NCBI RefSeq assembly: GCF_000003855.2
Contig: NW_003101668.1
Span: forward strand, 434,001-498,000
From: Blastomyces gilchristii SLH14081
Taxonomy: Eukaryota; Ascomycota; Eurotiomycetes; Onygenales; Ajellomycetaceae
Reading direction: 5' to 3'
DNA length: 64,000 nt
In this document: one piece after another, positions 48,521-60,049 of the stretch
Layout of the letters: each line of letters opens with the position of its first letter
Numbering within the stretch: the stretch's first letter is position 1
Notes under the pieces: generated by a model
The model's input: the letters and a program-made list of their open reading frames with translations, nothing else
Told to the model about the DNA's origin: nothing
Databases searched by the model: none
Position numbers and translations under genes: made by a program

Positions 48521-49141
48521 TTACAATATCACTTCTTCTGTCACATAGTCAGAGAAATCAGCTTCAACAACTGTCTCACAATCAGAATCAAATGTTATCA
48601 GCAGAGGGGCATTAATGAACATCTTCTTCATCTGTGTAAATGCAGCTTCGGCGTCTGTTGACCATTGGAATACTGAGTCTTTCTTAGTGAGGTCTGTAGA
48701 TGTTGGAATCGCATGAGTTAATCGTTGGATCTCTTCGTATTGAAGTTGTTGAGTCGCGTGCATGTCTGCTATCTGTTGCTGTTGTAATTCCAACATTGCT
48801 CGGAGCCACTGTGGCATCGCGTCTATGCTCGCGTTCGAGGGTTCCATATTCTCGTTAGACATGGTTATATTGATCGTCGGATGTGTAATCGTATTCTCAT
48901 ACATCTGGGTGTCAGGACTCTCGGGTCTTTCACTGACATTCTCTTGTAAGATCTTATTCTCTTTGTAAGATCTTGTTGCGGGGCCAGGGCGACTGGCGAG
49001 CAAGCTTCTATCTGGGGACTCAGTGTCCACTTGACTGTGATTTCTCTTTCTTATGTGTTCGGATATCTCTTGATGGATAATTGTTCCTGATGAGGAGATG
49101 ATGCGTGCATAATTGTTTTCTAATAAGGAGACAATGAACAT
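48521..49141 (-). CDS. gag-RNase H fusion frame of Gypsy B
   Basis: A 206-codon open frame starting 9 bp inside the 5' LTR edge. Residues 1-93 are a leader; a likely gag start is Met94 (MSNENMEPSNASIDAMPQWL), followed by a Gln-rich helix (LELQQQQIADMHATQQLQYEE). At about residue 149 the sequence passes in frame into the RT-RNase H junction and RNase H start (DSVFQWSTDAEAAFTQMKKMF, FDSDCETVVEADFSDY). The fusion point carries TCTGTA (48693-48698), present at both parental sites in Gypsy A. The frame ends at TGA where Trp is expected. Expression is not shown; it is an element gene, not a host gene. Confidence 0.7.
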   Translation of the reverse strand: MFIVSLLENNYARIISSSGTIIHQEISEHIRKRNHSQVDTESPDRSLLASRPGPATRSYKENKILQENVSERPESPDTQMYENTITHPTINITMSNENMEPSNASIDAMPQWLRAMLELQQQQIADMHATQQLQYEEIQRLTHAIPTSTDLTKKDSVFQWSTDAEAAFTQMKKMFINAPLLITFDSDCETVVEADFSDYVTEEVIL

Positions 49142-49149
49142 TTTTATAG

Positions 49150-49458
49150 TGTAAGGAGCCTACGCTGAATAGATCAGTATTATATTGATAAGTCTTATAT
49201 AACAAAGATAAAAATGTTAGAGAAGGAAAGAAAGAGAAAGTGTGAGAATCAGTGATTGAGGTGGATATTTATATGCATATGTGGTGGTGTATGCAGTGGA
49301 GCTTCAGGGTGGAAGAATATACGCGCGTTCATAGCGGCCGAGGATCGGTGATCGAGAATGGCTGAGAATCGGAGTGTACGCGTTCGAGAATGAAGTGGTT
49401 GGAATCTGTGGAGTGTAACGGAATAGTCTATATGATTGATCGGGCGCAGCCCGCCACA
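49150..49458 (-). repeat. 5' LTR of Gypsy B, nearly RIP-free
   Basis: 309 bp, TGTAAGGAGCC...GCAGCCCGCCACA on the plus strand. Retains CpGs (ACGCGCGTTC, GCGGCCGAGGATCGG) that are TpG/CpA-derived in the partner LTR. Confidence 0.93.
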
Positions 49459-49463
49459 AGTTA

Positions 49464-51333
49464 TTTAAATATAATAATATAATTTTCTACAGTGATTACA
49501 GTCTTCTTTCAGTCAGTGAAAGTAATAGATCAGATATTAAAATATATTTAATTAATCTAGTATAGAATTAGTACAGTTAGTTTAATATAAAATATAAAGT
49601 AAATAATAGAATTATTTCAATATAAATTAGTTATTAATATTTCAAAGTCAGTAATAAAGTTAATTATATATTAATTATATTATATATATAGACTATTTAT
49701 ACACAGCTTTATAGTTAGAGCTGTATTAGTTTTATAATAGTTATTATAAAGTTATATCTTAAGCACTTCTCAGATTACTATATATATATTATAATTAATT
49801 TACATGTATTAAATATATTAACAGATCTTAAGAGTTATATAACTAATAATAAAGACTGTTTTAAATATATCAGTATCTTTTATGCTGATTAGCAGGGCGC
49901 TCAGCCCGCTGAACACTGTTGTCATTAATCTGCTTACTGCATTAGACTTGTTACAGCAGCATCATTACTGCTTCAGAGATAACATACTCTCTCACTACTT
50001 TTATACTCTCTTACACTGCTTCAATGACTGACTACTCAATTTATAAAAACCTGTTCTATGCTCTTATAATAATTATATACTCTTTTCTTCTCTTTCTTTT
50101 CTCTCTCTCTTTCTCTTTCTCTCTTACTTACTTACTTATATCTGAATACACTGTCTTCTCTCTCTCTGCAGAGAATCAGTGCTGTCTTACTCAGCTCTTG
50201 TCTCTTTTTCTTTCTATATCTATAAAGTTATAAAATAGATATCTGATGATCTCATAGGCTGCTACTTCATTAATTTCTGAATTATTCATACTGCTTCTTA
50301 CAGTATTACTTTACTTAATTTAAAGTCTAGACTGCTGAGATATCTGTAGTTATATTATAATAATAATAATCTTTACTATATTATATAATTAATAACTGTG
50401 AATTATAGATTGTTAATAATTTATTTTTTTATTTTAATTTTAATTTTAATTTTTTTTTTATAATTGAGCTTTATTCAGTTAATCTATTCTTCTATACTTT
50501 ATTATTTTAAGTATTTTTTATCTGTGAAGATCTGTGTGAAAAAGCAATAGATAATAATTAATTAAAATTATAAAGAAGATTAGTGAGTGAGTCTTCTGAA
50601 GTCAGAGTACTTACTAAGTTCTAAGTGATAAAGAGTTATATCACTCTTTAACTTATTAAGATAGACTGTCTCATTCTCTTTTCTCAGTTAATAGTAAAAT
50701 TGCTGCACTTCTTTTTTGATATCAGTGTATATCTGCAGATTAATCAAGTTAAGATTTCATTCAGATTGCATACTTAATATGTCAGAGTTAAAAGTGATAA
50801 TAGCTATATGCAATTGATGCAGAGTATCAGTTATTAATCTTCAGATAACTTTCAGATGAGAATAAATGTATCAGTAGTCTTAGAGAAGATTCAGAGATTA
50901 GAGAAATTCACCTGTTACTTTCTTCTCTGATCTCTGTAATAAGAGTAACTATAAAGAGTGACTGAGCCTTCTATGAAATCACTGGCACTTGATAATCTGT
51001 TTCTCTCACTCTTACACACTCTTCTCTTAGACTTAATTCTCACTCTTCTTCTCACTTTCTCAATTTGTCTCTGACTCAGAATCTTCTCTCTCAGATTCTC
51101 AATCTTCTATCTAGATAACTCTCATGTTTCATGTGAATAACTTCAAACTGTGAATACTATAATACTCTAAGTCATTCTCACTGTGTAAATGTCTCAATTC
51201 TTGTATCTCAGAAGTCAGAAAACTCTCTCTTTCAGTCTTATATTGTAATATCTCTCTCAACACTCTGCTGTCTCTTAAGCATAATCTTTCTTTGAAGCTA
51301 TTAGCTGAAGTTTGTGTATCTATTAGTAATAAT
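49464..51333. other. AT-rich unassigned sequence
   Basis: No recognisable gene. A GC-rich hairpin at 49891-49910 (AGCAGGGCGCTCAGCCCGCT, arms AGC.GGGC/GCCC.GCT) stands out. A 69-codon frame at 50024-50233 is derived from TCT-type low-complexity DNA and I reject it. Confidence 0.4.
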
Positions 51334-51839
51334 TAGACTGACTGTATGACCGTGTCTGAGATCAGGACTAGATTTTTTAATAGTCTTATTATCAATTCAA
51401 CTGATCTTATTACACAGTTTTAACAATTGATAGTAGTTTCATACTATCTCAGTAAGACTTACTGTCTACTCTTATCACATTTTTCAAATGAGATCATGAT
51501 TTTCACTTCTCAATTTAAATTATTTTTATTGCTTTAAATGACTTTAAATCTCATTTGAGTGTTACCAAAAAGTGTTACTTTTTAAAAAATTAAAAATAGT
51601 CTAAAAAAAACCTTAAAATGTCTAAAAATAGTAACTTTATGTCAAGAATGAGACTAAATGAGATCAAATGAAATCACTTTCTCATTTTTTTCAAGTCATG
51701 GTTTCATTTTAAGATCTCATATATAATCACTTTGCATGTTTTTTTAATAACTAGTCTCAGTGAGATTCACATCAAGAAATGTATGAGATCAGATTAAATG
51801 AGATTAAACATGAAATTCATGATTTCAGCGGCCAGTCTA
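51334..51839 (+). mobile_element. 506-bp hAT-type MITE, copy F, next to a gap
   Basis: Ends TAGACTGACTG and GCGGCCAGTCTA. The left flank is GTAATAAT (51326-51333); the right flank reads GTAAGA and then runs into the gap, so the duplication cannot be confirmed and differs at one of six visible bases. Confidence 0.9.
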
Positions 51840-51845
51840 GTAAGA

Positions 51846-51945
51846 NNNNNNNNNNNNNNNNNNNNNNNNNNNNNNNNNNNNNNNNNNNNNNNNNNNNNNN
51901 NNNNNNNNNNNNNNNNNNNNNNNNNNNNNNNNNNNNNNNNNNNNN
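51846..51945. other. assembly gap of 100 N
   Basis: Exactly 100 unknown bases starting six bases after MITE copy F, probably because the repeat could not be assembled across. Confidence 0.98.
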
Positions 51946-54900
51946 ATGCACTGTTGAACTCTCTCTCTTACAAAAGAGAGATATTTATATCATCACTCTT
52001 GTCACAGACTTCTCATGATAGTATATTATCTCTCTGTGATCTGATATATTATACTCTGAATTTGCATCTTATCTCTATCTGTAATATCTAAGATAATATC
52101 TTTGATACACTGACGGAACTGTCTTCTCTTAAGAGAGATATCACAGAGACTGATTCATTATTACTGAGTATAATTAACTTAGATAACAGCTTAAAAGTTT
52201 TCTTCAGACTTCTGAATCTTCAGAATAATATTCTCATTAACTCAGCAATTCTTATCAATAATATAATCTGAAATATTAGTAATTTTCATCAGTCTGTTCA
52301 GTAAGATGATGATCTTGTAAGCTTAATGACTACTTATTCATATTCTGAAAATCTTCTATCTATGTTCTGTGACACTCTTAATTATTATTAAGAATTCAGA
52401 GAGAGACTTAATAGCTGAAATAGAAATTCTTAAATAAATGATAATACTCATGTTCTGAATTATTAGCAGATTCACTCTATCTGTTATAGTATTAATGTTG
52501 ATATATCTTGCTTCTACAGCATAAGTGATAACTTTCTCAGCAATGAATAGATCAGAAGATGTAAACAAGAGTTATAGCAGTTAGAAGAACTGACTGTAAA
52601 GCAGTTTCACATTGTCTCTATATTATCTATAAAAGATCTTTTCATAGTTCTTTACTTTCATTTTCTATCACTGCAGCTTAATAAGTGTCTGCAGTTTCTT
52701 TCTTAATTATTTAAAGATGCTTTGATGAGTTGTATACCTGACTCAGTATTAGTAATGTAAGAAGATGAGAGTATGCAGTCAGCTAGTCACTCTGCTTCTC
52801 ATAAGATCAGAGAAACTCAGTGTGAGTATGATGAGAAGAGAAAGAATCACAGAGATAAGCTGTGACAATGACTTTCTGAGAAGAATACACAGCTTCTGAG
52901 CATGATAAAGAAGTGCCAACTCTGGCTGAAGATAAAGAGATGTTTTTCAGTAAGAATGAAATTAGCACTGTGTCAGTGAGTATCTATGCTTTGAAAATAA
53001 GAGAGAGAAATGTGTACAGCTGAACCGGCTGATATCATAGTAGCATCTATAGTTCTGAAGAGTGAGACATAATGCTTATTCATATATATGAAAGTGATAT
53101 CATGATTAATTATAAAAGACAGTCTGTCTCTTCAAGCTGTTTATTAACAGTTCTTGATAGACAGATGAGAGTGATCTTGCCTGACTACATTCTTATCTTT
53201 CTTCTCAGAGGTCAACTGTATGCAGTCACAGCTGAATGATACTCATTCTCTTATTCTTCTTTCTCTCTCACAGTGATTTGTATGTAACAGCTGTGAAATG
53301 AATGCTGTTGCTGCATGAGTTCTATTTTCAGACTTTGTTCTCAGATATTATTGACTGCTGCACTGTACTTCAATGTCTGAAGAGAGCAATCTGAGATAAG
53401 TATTGTAATGTGGCGGAACCGAAGCGGTGGCTAGTCAGCGGTGTCACGTAGAGGTAGTTGTTTGAGAAGCTGTATAAGTGAGCTTGATTATCTTGCTTGA
53501 ATAGCGAGCTTGTAGGCTACAGAGTTATTGCAAGGATATCACAGATATGATACTTAGTATACTAAGAAGATTGTATGAGACACACAGTAACTCTTGTATA
53601 TATTTCAGTAGAAGAAAAATGAATTACTGACTTCTTTAATAAGAAGCCAGCATCTAGCTATTCTATATAGACAATGAGTGAATACTCTTCTCTCATTTCA
53701 TAAGTGAGAATAGCTGAAGTGATATCTTAGCAGTATCTTATTATCAAGGAAGAGTAATCTGCTGATCTTGTATAGAAGTGAAATTCTCATATTTATCAAT
53801 TGAATCTTTCTATGATATATCTGAATAATGTTATAAAGTGATTGAAAACTGATTTAAACAGTCTGTGAGATGAATGAAATCATTTATATGAAAGTAATAA
53901 GCTGTATGAAACTGTAGTGAGGTCTTGATACAATCAGAGATATGATAATACTCTCTTCTTTAAGAACATAGTTCTGATGCTCTTAAGATTATCAGATTAG
54001 AAATTATCTTTGTTATATAGTAATGATTGTAAAACTGATTAACAGTGTGTATACTGTGTATAATACAAAGAAATAGATGAGTTTTTCTGCTAACTGTATA
54101 GATCTTTCTTTTCTCATCTTTATTCAAATCAAACACATGATAAGTGAGTTTCTTATATATCAATTTGAAATATAAAAAATGTAGTTAATAAGTGACTTAT
54201 AGATCTCTCAATATATTCTGTTCTATATATAAAATTCTCTGCAAAAGTGATGTATTTTTAGAGACAAAGCTAACAGTAGTGATAGAATTTTTTGAAAAGA
54301 TTCTTCTTCTCTGTGAAACATTTTTCTTTCCTTCTTCTTAATTGTAATAGTGAGTGTATGAGAGTATCATTCTTGAAGAATAATAAAGAACTTATTCTGA
54401 TATTTTCTAGTGAGTAAATGTCTTTGTGATGTGACTGCAGTCTCTGTAACTGTTAAGAAAGCTCAGTTGAAGATGAAGACAGTAGTGTCAACAGACTGTG
54501 AGAGCACTGCTCTTATTATCACATCTTCTTCTTCTTCTTCTTCTACTTCTCTTGCAGCTGTGATAATAGTTGCTGTATCTTGCAGTGAAGTGTCATCTCT
54601 TCTACTAATTAATTTATCTGTGTCTAGTTCTTTCTCTGCTCTCTTCATCACTATTACAACATTGTCCCTCTTCTCAGTCAACATAATGATGTATGACCTC
54701 ATATAATCATTTGAAGAGAAACCTGAAGAGAGCTTGATTCTGAGAATAGTGACTCTGAGAAGCTTAATCTGTAGTTTCTCTTTCACAGCATATCTGAGCT
54801 CTACTCAGAATGCTGCTGAGTTGAGTCTGCAGAGTTCTGCAGTTTCTTTGTCTTCTCTCTGTGAGAAGGCTCTGATGCAGTTTCTGATCAGTATTACTAC

Positions 54901-55610
54901 TTATCTATGCTGTGCTAAGCAGCTGAAGAAGAGAGAGATTTTATACATCTGTCTCTTCTCTCACTTCTGTTATTTTTATTATATCTGTAACAATGACTTC
55001 TATCTCTCTGTAAGTAGTATCTCACAGAAAGATGTTATATCAGCTCTGATAAGAAGTCTAGATACTCAAGCAGTATAGAGTGAGAGTTTCAGAGCTTTAA
55101 GTATTAATGAATTCTATTAAGACTGAGAAGATTTCTCTTACTCATCTGTAAAAGAAGATGAAAGTGTGAATCTCTGAGATGAAAAAACATCTCAGAATGA
55201 CTGATCTTAAGAAGAGATTAACTGATATCATCATTAAAAGCACTGTGAAGATTAATCACTGATTGAAGAGAATCTCACTTCAGTTAAAGCAGATAACTGA
55301 GATACTTTATAAGTTAATAAGTTAATACTTTCAGTATCTCTCATGCTCTTCTGCAGCATGCTTCTCTGCAGTACTGCAGTGCTAACTTCTTAGCAGACAA
55401 AGATATCAGTGCTGAAGACTTCAACAGTGAAGAATGAGTTTAGTGAGAATGTAATTATTGATGAGTAGACTCTGAAATTCTCTCTTTTTACTTTTTTAAT
55501 GAGCTGCAGTCTCATTAGAATAGCAGCAGCCTGCAGATTGATAATATCAATCTTTTTTATTAATTTCAAATATTTCTTTCTTTTCTTATTAACTGCTTCA
55601 GGAATTTTAC
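51946..55610. other. AT-rich unassigned sequence, target of LINE copy 2
   Basis: Degenerate frames without a recognised family. A short island at 53407-53520 begins TGTGGCGGAACCGAAGCGG and keeps CpGs; it could be the end of an LTR. The Ser/Thr frames at 54410-54706 (+) and 54463-54786 (-) lie over each other and contain TCT/AGA runs, so neither is called. About 52700-53000 may be a relic of another transposase, but I cannot name it. Confidence 0.35.
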
Positions 55611-55999
55611 ACTTATGTAGTCTTATTATTATTATTATTATTATTCTTCAATTATAGATGTATGCAGTCAGAGACTATGACATCTATCTGAGAACTTTTA
55701 GTTCTCAGGGTTTTTCCTATATCTGTAAAGTTAACTATTATACATTCATCAATTTCAGATATGTAAAATCAGAAAATTCCAGCCCAGAATACAAAAACTG
55801 TTTACAAATTACAGTGTTTTAACATCTTCTGATACTTTGAAATCATTTGACAATATCATGACAAAGGAAAAGAGAACACAGTCTTAAAGATAGACATATT
55901 AAATAGATAGATAGAAAGAAATTGAAAGGAAAAGATAAAGTAAAGAAAGACTGTAACAAAACAAATTATTAAAAGATAGTATATAGCTGTTTTAACAGA

Positions 56000-58900
56000 C
56001 TATATCTGATTGATTTCCTCCTCTTCATATTCAGATAATTCTGAATTTAGTCATTTTCTTGTAGCTGCTTGAGTTTCTGATAGAAAGTCTATTAAATATT
56101 TAATTCCTGTCTCAGTTGAGAATAAGAATCTCATATTTAATTGATTTAGATCATACTTCTCTTTCAATCTGACTCTGAAACTATTGTATAATACACAGTG
56201 TATTACAATATACTCAGGATTCTCATTTGCATTGCAGAATAAGCATTCTATTGAGTCAAATCTATCATTAAATCTTTATATATAAGATTTGAAATAGTCA
56301 TGTTCTAGTTTCAGCTGTATTATAGATGAGAATATTTTCTTTTTACATTTAATTAAACAAGATTTTCACTTGGGTTTTGTTTCAAATCTTGAATAATATA
56401 TACTTTTCTTTTGTTTCTGCCAGCTTTCATTTCACTTGTCTAAATAAGATTCTTTTATTTTTCTCTTTATAAAAGATCAGGATATAACTTTTTGAATAGA
56501 TCTGCTTAATTCTGCACTCTTTTTTGCAGCTGAATCAGTCAATTCATTATCATGAATATTCATATAAGCAGGAATTCAGTGTAAATGAATTATCAGCTTT
56601 GATATTCTTCTCTTTTGAATTTTCAAAACAGAGTTTAAAATCAGTTCAAGATTCATTTAATCATTATGAATCTGACTATTTCTAAGTCTTTTTAAAGCAG
56701 CTTGACTATCAGAGAATATTCATATCTCTTTCAAACTATTTCCTCTTTTATGAGATTTTATTTCTATGAGTTTGAAAGCTTTCACTATTGCAAATAGTTC
56801 AGCATCAAAGACTTCAGATTCACAGTCTAGATTTCAGAAATCTGAGATAAAATTAATATTATCTTCAGTATAAGCAATGCCTGCATCTAATCTATTCAGA
56901 TTTTCATTCTTTAAGTCATCTGAATAAATCAGAATAGAGTCTTTTATATTGATTATAGAAATTCTCTTCAAATGCTGTTCATATTCTTTCTCTTTTGATA
57001 GTTCATTTATTTGTAAGTCTATAAGAGATTCAAGCTTTTCTCTTCAGAGAGATAACTTTTCATGATTCACTTTTTCAATATTTAAAGAAGAAAATTGATT
57101 TTTAATCAGAGAGTATAGTCTGTAAAGTTGAGAAGACATTTTCTTTAAAGAATTATTTTCATTCTAATCAAGAAATCTATTTCAATCCAGTTCATTTTCA
57201 GAGTTAATTGATAAAAATGAAGATGAGACTCTTTCTCTGATTATATGATTTAAGCTCATCTTTATAACTCTCAGAGCATAGTTCATACAGGCCTTTTCAA
57301 ATCTCATAGTAGAAGAAGAAATTAAAGCTTCAATTTTCATTGTTTTAATAGAAGATGATTTGAATGCTCTCAGAATTCTTCTCAAGACTCTGTTTTACAG
57401 ACTTTGAAAGAGTTCAGTGAAATTCCCTTGATTATTCTATCAAACTTGAACTTTATAATCAGCTACTGATGTAATACAGGCTATATATAACTGTCTCATA
57501 GCCTGGAAGAATAGACCTCTCTCTGTATTTGATAGTCTGATTATGTTATTCAATAGCCTTTCTGCCTTGACAGTTCTTTGTTGAATATGATATTTAAAGT
57601 TTAACTTGGAGTTTAATCATACTTCTAATTATTTGATATTTACACTGGGTTTAATCTCTCTATTTAAAAGAGATAGAGACAGTTCTTTCTCATTGAATCT
57701 AGAAAAGAAATGAATTAACTCAGTTTTATTCATATTAAATTGAATTTGATTAATATCTGCTCTAACAAAGATTTTCTTTACAGCTTCTTTAATCACTTTT
57801 AAATTCTCTTTGATAGTTTTTGAGCTGTAGACTAGATTAATATCATTCACATAACTCAGAGATCTCACTATTCTCATATTTCTATTCTTGAATAGATATG
57901 CAGTGTATATTACAAATAAAATGAGTGAGATTGAAGATTCTTATGATACTTCTATTTTTATCTCAGTCTTGTCTTATTTCATTTCATCAAAGAAAAGTTG
58001 TATAATTCTTTTAGATATAAAATAGTTAACTCATTTTATTAGAGAAAGTAGCAGTTTTAACATCTTCAATATCTGAATTAGCTTTGACTTTGAAACATGA
58101 TCAAATGCTTCTTTTATATCAATAAAAACTACAGTTGAGACCAGATCTTCATGCTTTGCTATTTGAATATTATAAATAACTGAGAGAACAGTATCAATTG
58201 CAGAACACTGTTTTCTATTCCTCATTTATTCACTGAATAAAAGAGAATTACTGACAGAGCTTATAAAAGATAGTTGAGTAACTATTATCTTTTCTAAAAC
58301 CTTTTCTAGATAGTTCAATAGAGATATTACTCTATATGACTTAGAAATTGAAGTTTTTCTATTAGAATTTGTAAGAATCACTTCAGTGACTTCTCTTCAG
58401 TATTCAGAATGATATTCATTTTTCAAGAGATTGAAAAAGAGCTTAAAATATTCATTCTTTAAGTAGAAGTATATATTTTGAATAATTAAGTAATTAATTG
58501 AATCAGGCCCTGCAGCAGTCTTAACTGAACTTGAGAAAATAACTGACTCTAATTCATCTTGAGTAAGATCAGGTCATTCCCAGTCATTTTCATCAATATA
58601 GTTAAGAAGTGATATATTCTCTTTCTCTGAATCTGAATCTGATGAGTATTGAAAGAGAGTTCTTATAAAAGCTTGACATTTTTTCTCAAAAGAGTTTGCT
58701 GTATATGATTCATTCTGAAACTCATATTCTAAGGTTGAAAGTGTTACTACACTTCTTGTTTTAGTATAGTTAAAAGCTTTAAAAACTTCCTTCTCTTATG
58801 CTTCTTCAAGAAATTTATTTCAGCAGTCTGTTTTAGCTTTTTTAATATCTGAAAAATATTCATTTCTGACAGCATTGAACTCTTTATCAGATATTATATT

Positions 58901-59800
58901 ATTCTTTCAATCTCTTCTAGCAGTAGCTAATTCTTTTCTTTTAGATGAGATATTCTCATTTCATCAAGGTTTTGAATACTTAGAAGATTTTCTCTTTGAA
59001 ATATTATCTCTAACACTTGTTAGAATAATAGATGTAATAAGCCTCACTCTATTCTCAAGCATTTCATTTGAGATATCTTGACCAGAATTTCAATATAGCT
59101 CATTCTATCTTTCAGATTTTAACAGTTTTATACTTTCTTTAACTGCTTTTCAATCAGCTTTTTCAAAGTTAAACTGATTAGAGAGAATAGGATTTTCACT
59201 TATTTATTTTTCACTCAGTTTAATCTTAAATTGAATAATCTCATGATCTGATTCTGATGTCTTATTTAAATTAATAAATCAGTTTACAAGTCTTCTTTTT
59301 ATTAGATTTTGTGATATAAAGATTAGATCTATAATAGATTTCTGTTTCATATCTTTTCTAAAGAATGTTTATTGATCAGACTTATTAATCAAATCTATTG
59401 AATGCTCAAAGGTTTATTTAACTAGATTATCAGCTCTCACTACTCTCTTATATTCTGAATTTCATCAGAGATAATGTGTATTGAAATCTTCTACAATTAT
59501 AGAGTTTCTTGATAAAGTTATGTTCAGAAATCCTCTATTAATTATTCAGATATTGTTATTTTTCTTCAATGACTTTTCATTATAGATATTTATGAGCTGT
59601 ATAGTATTAAACTCATTTTCTTTATCTATAATATTACTCATCAGAATATCAGGGTCAGACATAATATCAAATCTTAGATTAAATTGATATCTTGATCTCT
59701 TTCTTTCATAAATCACTACTCTTGACTTTATCTCAGACTTTTGAGATAAAAAGCAGTAGTAGCTTGAATGAGAAATGACATATTTTTACTCAGCATCAAA
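56000..59800 (-). pseudogene. LINE copy 2 ORF2 (endonuclease, RT, RNase H)
   Basis: Same domain order as copy 1: endonuclease (about 59780-59250), RT (about 58600-57600; intact sub-frames at 58225-58031 with FIDIKEAFDHVSKSKL and 57877-57629 with RIVRSLSYVNDINLVYS), RT thumb and connection (57385-57182), RNase H (about 56950-56480) and the CCHC-type motif (about 56270-56170). Broken by RIP-type stops. Here FIDIKEAFDH keeps the first RT aspartate that copy 1 has as Asn. Confidence 0.85.
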
Positions 59801-60049
59801 ATTCGGCTTCTGAAGCAGTATAAAATTAACTTTTTATTCAAATGTAATTTGAAGATAAGAATAAATATAATTTGAGTTTCTATTCACATTATTTTGAATA
59901 AATATGATTTTTGAAGAGTTTTTAAACTTTTTTTATTATTTTTATTGTATATTCATACTAAAAGAGAGAAGAGTAGAATCTAATCACTATTATCAGATAG
60001 TAGATTATAACTATTCTTAAAAGTAGAAATCTCAACTGCTTATATTATA

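Larger units (their letters stand above)
46263..49458 (-). mobile_element. Gypsy B: complete ends, large internal deletion
   Basis: Two 309-bp LTRs (46263-46571 and 49150-49458), 5-bp duplication AGTTA (46258-46262 and 49459-49463), total about 3.2 kb on the minus strand. A polypurine tract (GAAAGAAGGGA on the minus strand) adjoins the 3' LTR at 46572-46590. Compared with Gypsy A of the same family, the segment from mid-gag through protease and most of RT is missing, joining gag to RNase H. Downstream RNase H and integrase (about 48520-46970) are RIP-mutated. The sequence from about 48605 to 49458 is nearly free of RIP. Confidence 0.92.

Noticed and set aside
54410..54786. Overlapping frames of about 100 codons on both strands
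   Set aside because: They face each other across TCT/AGA low-complexity DNA in the RIP block and match no family.
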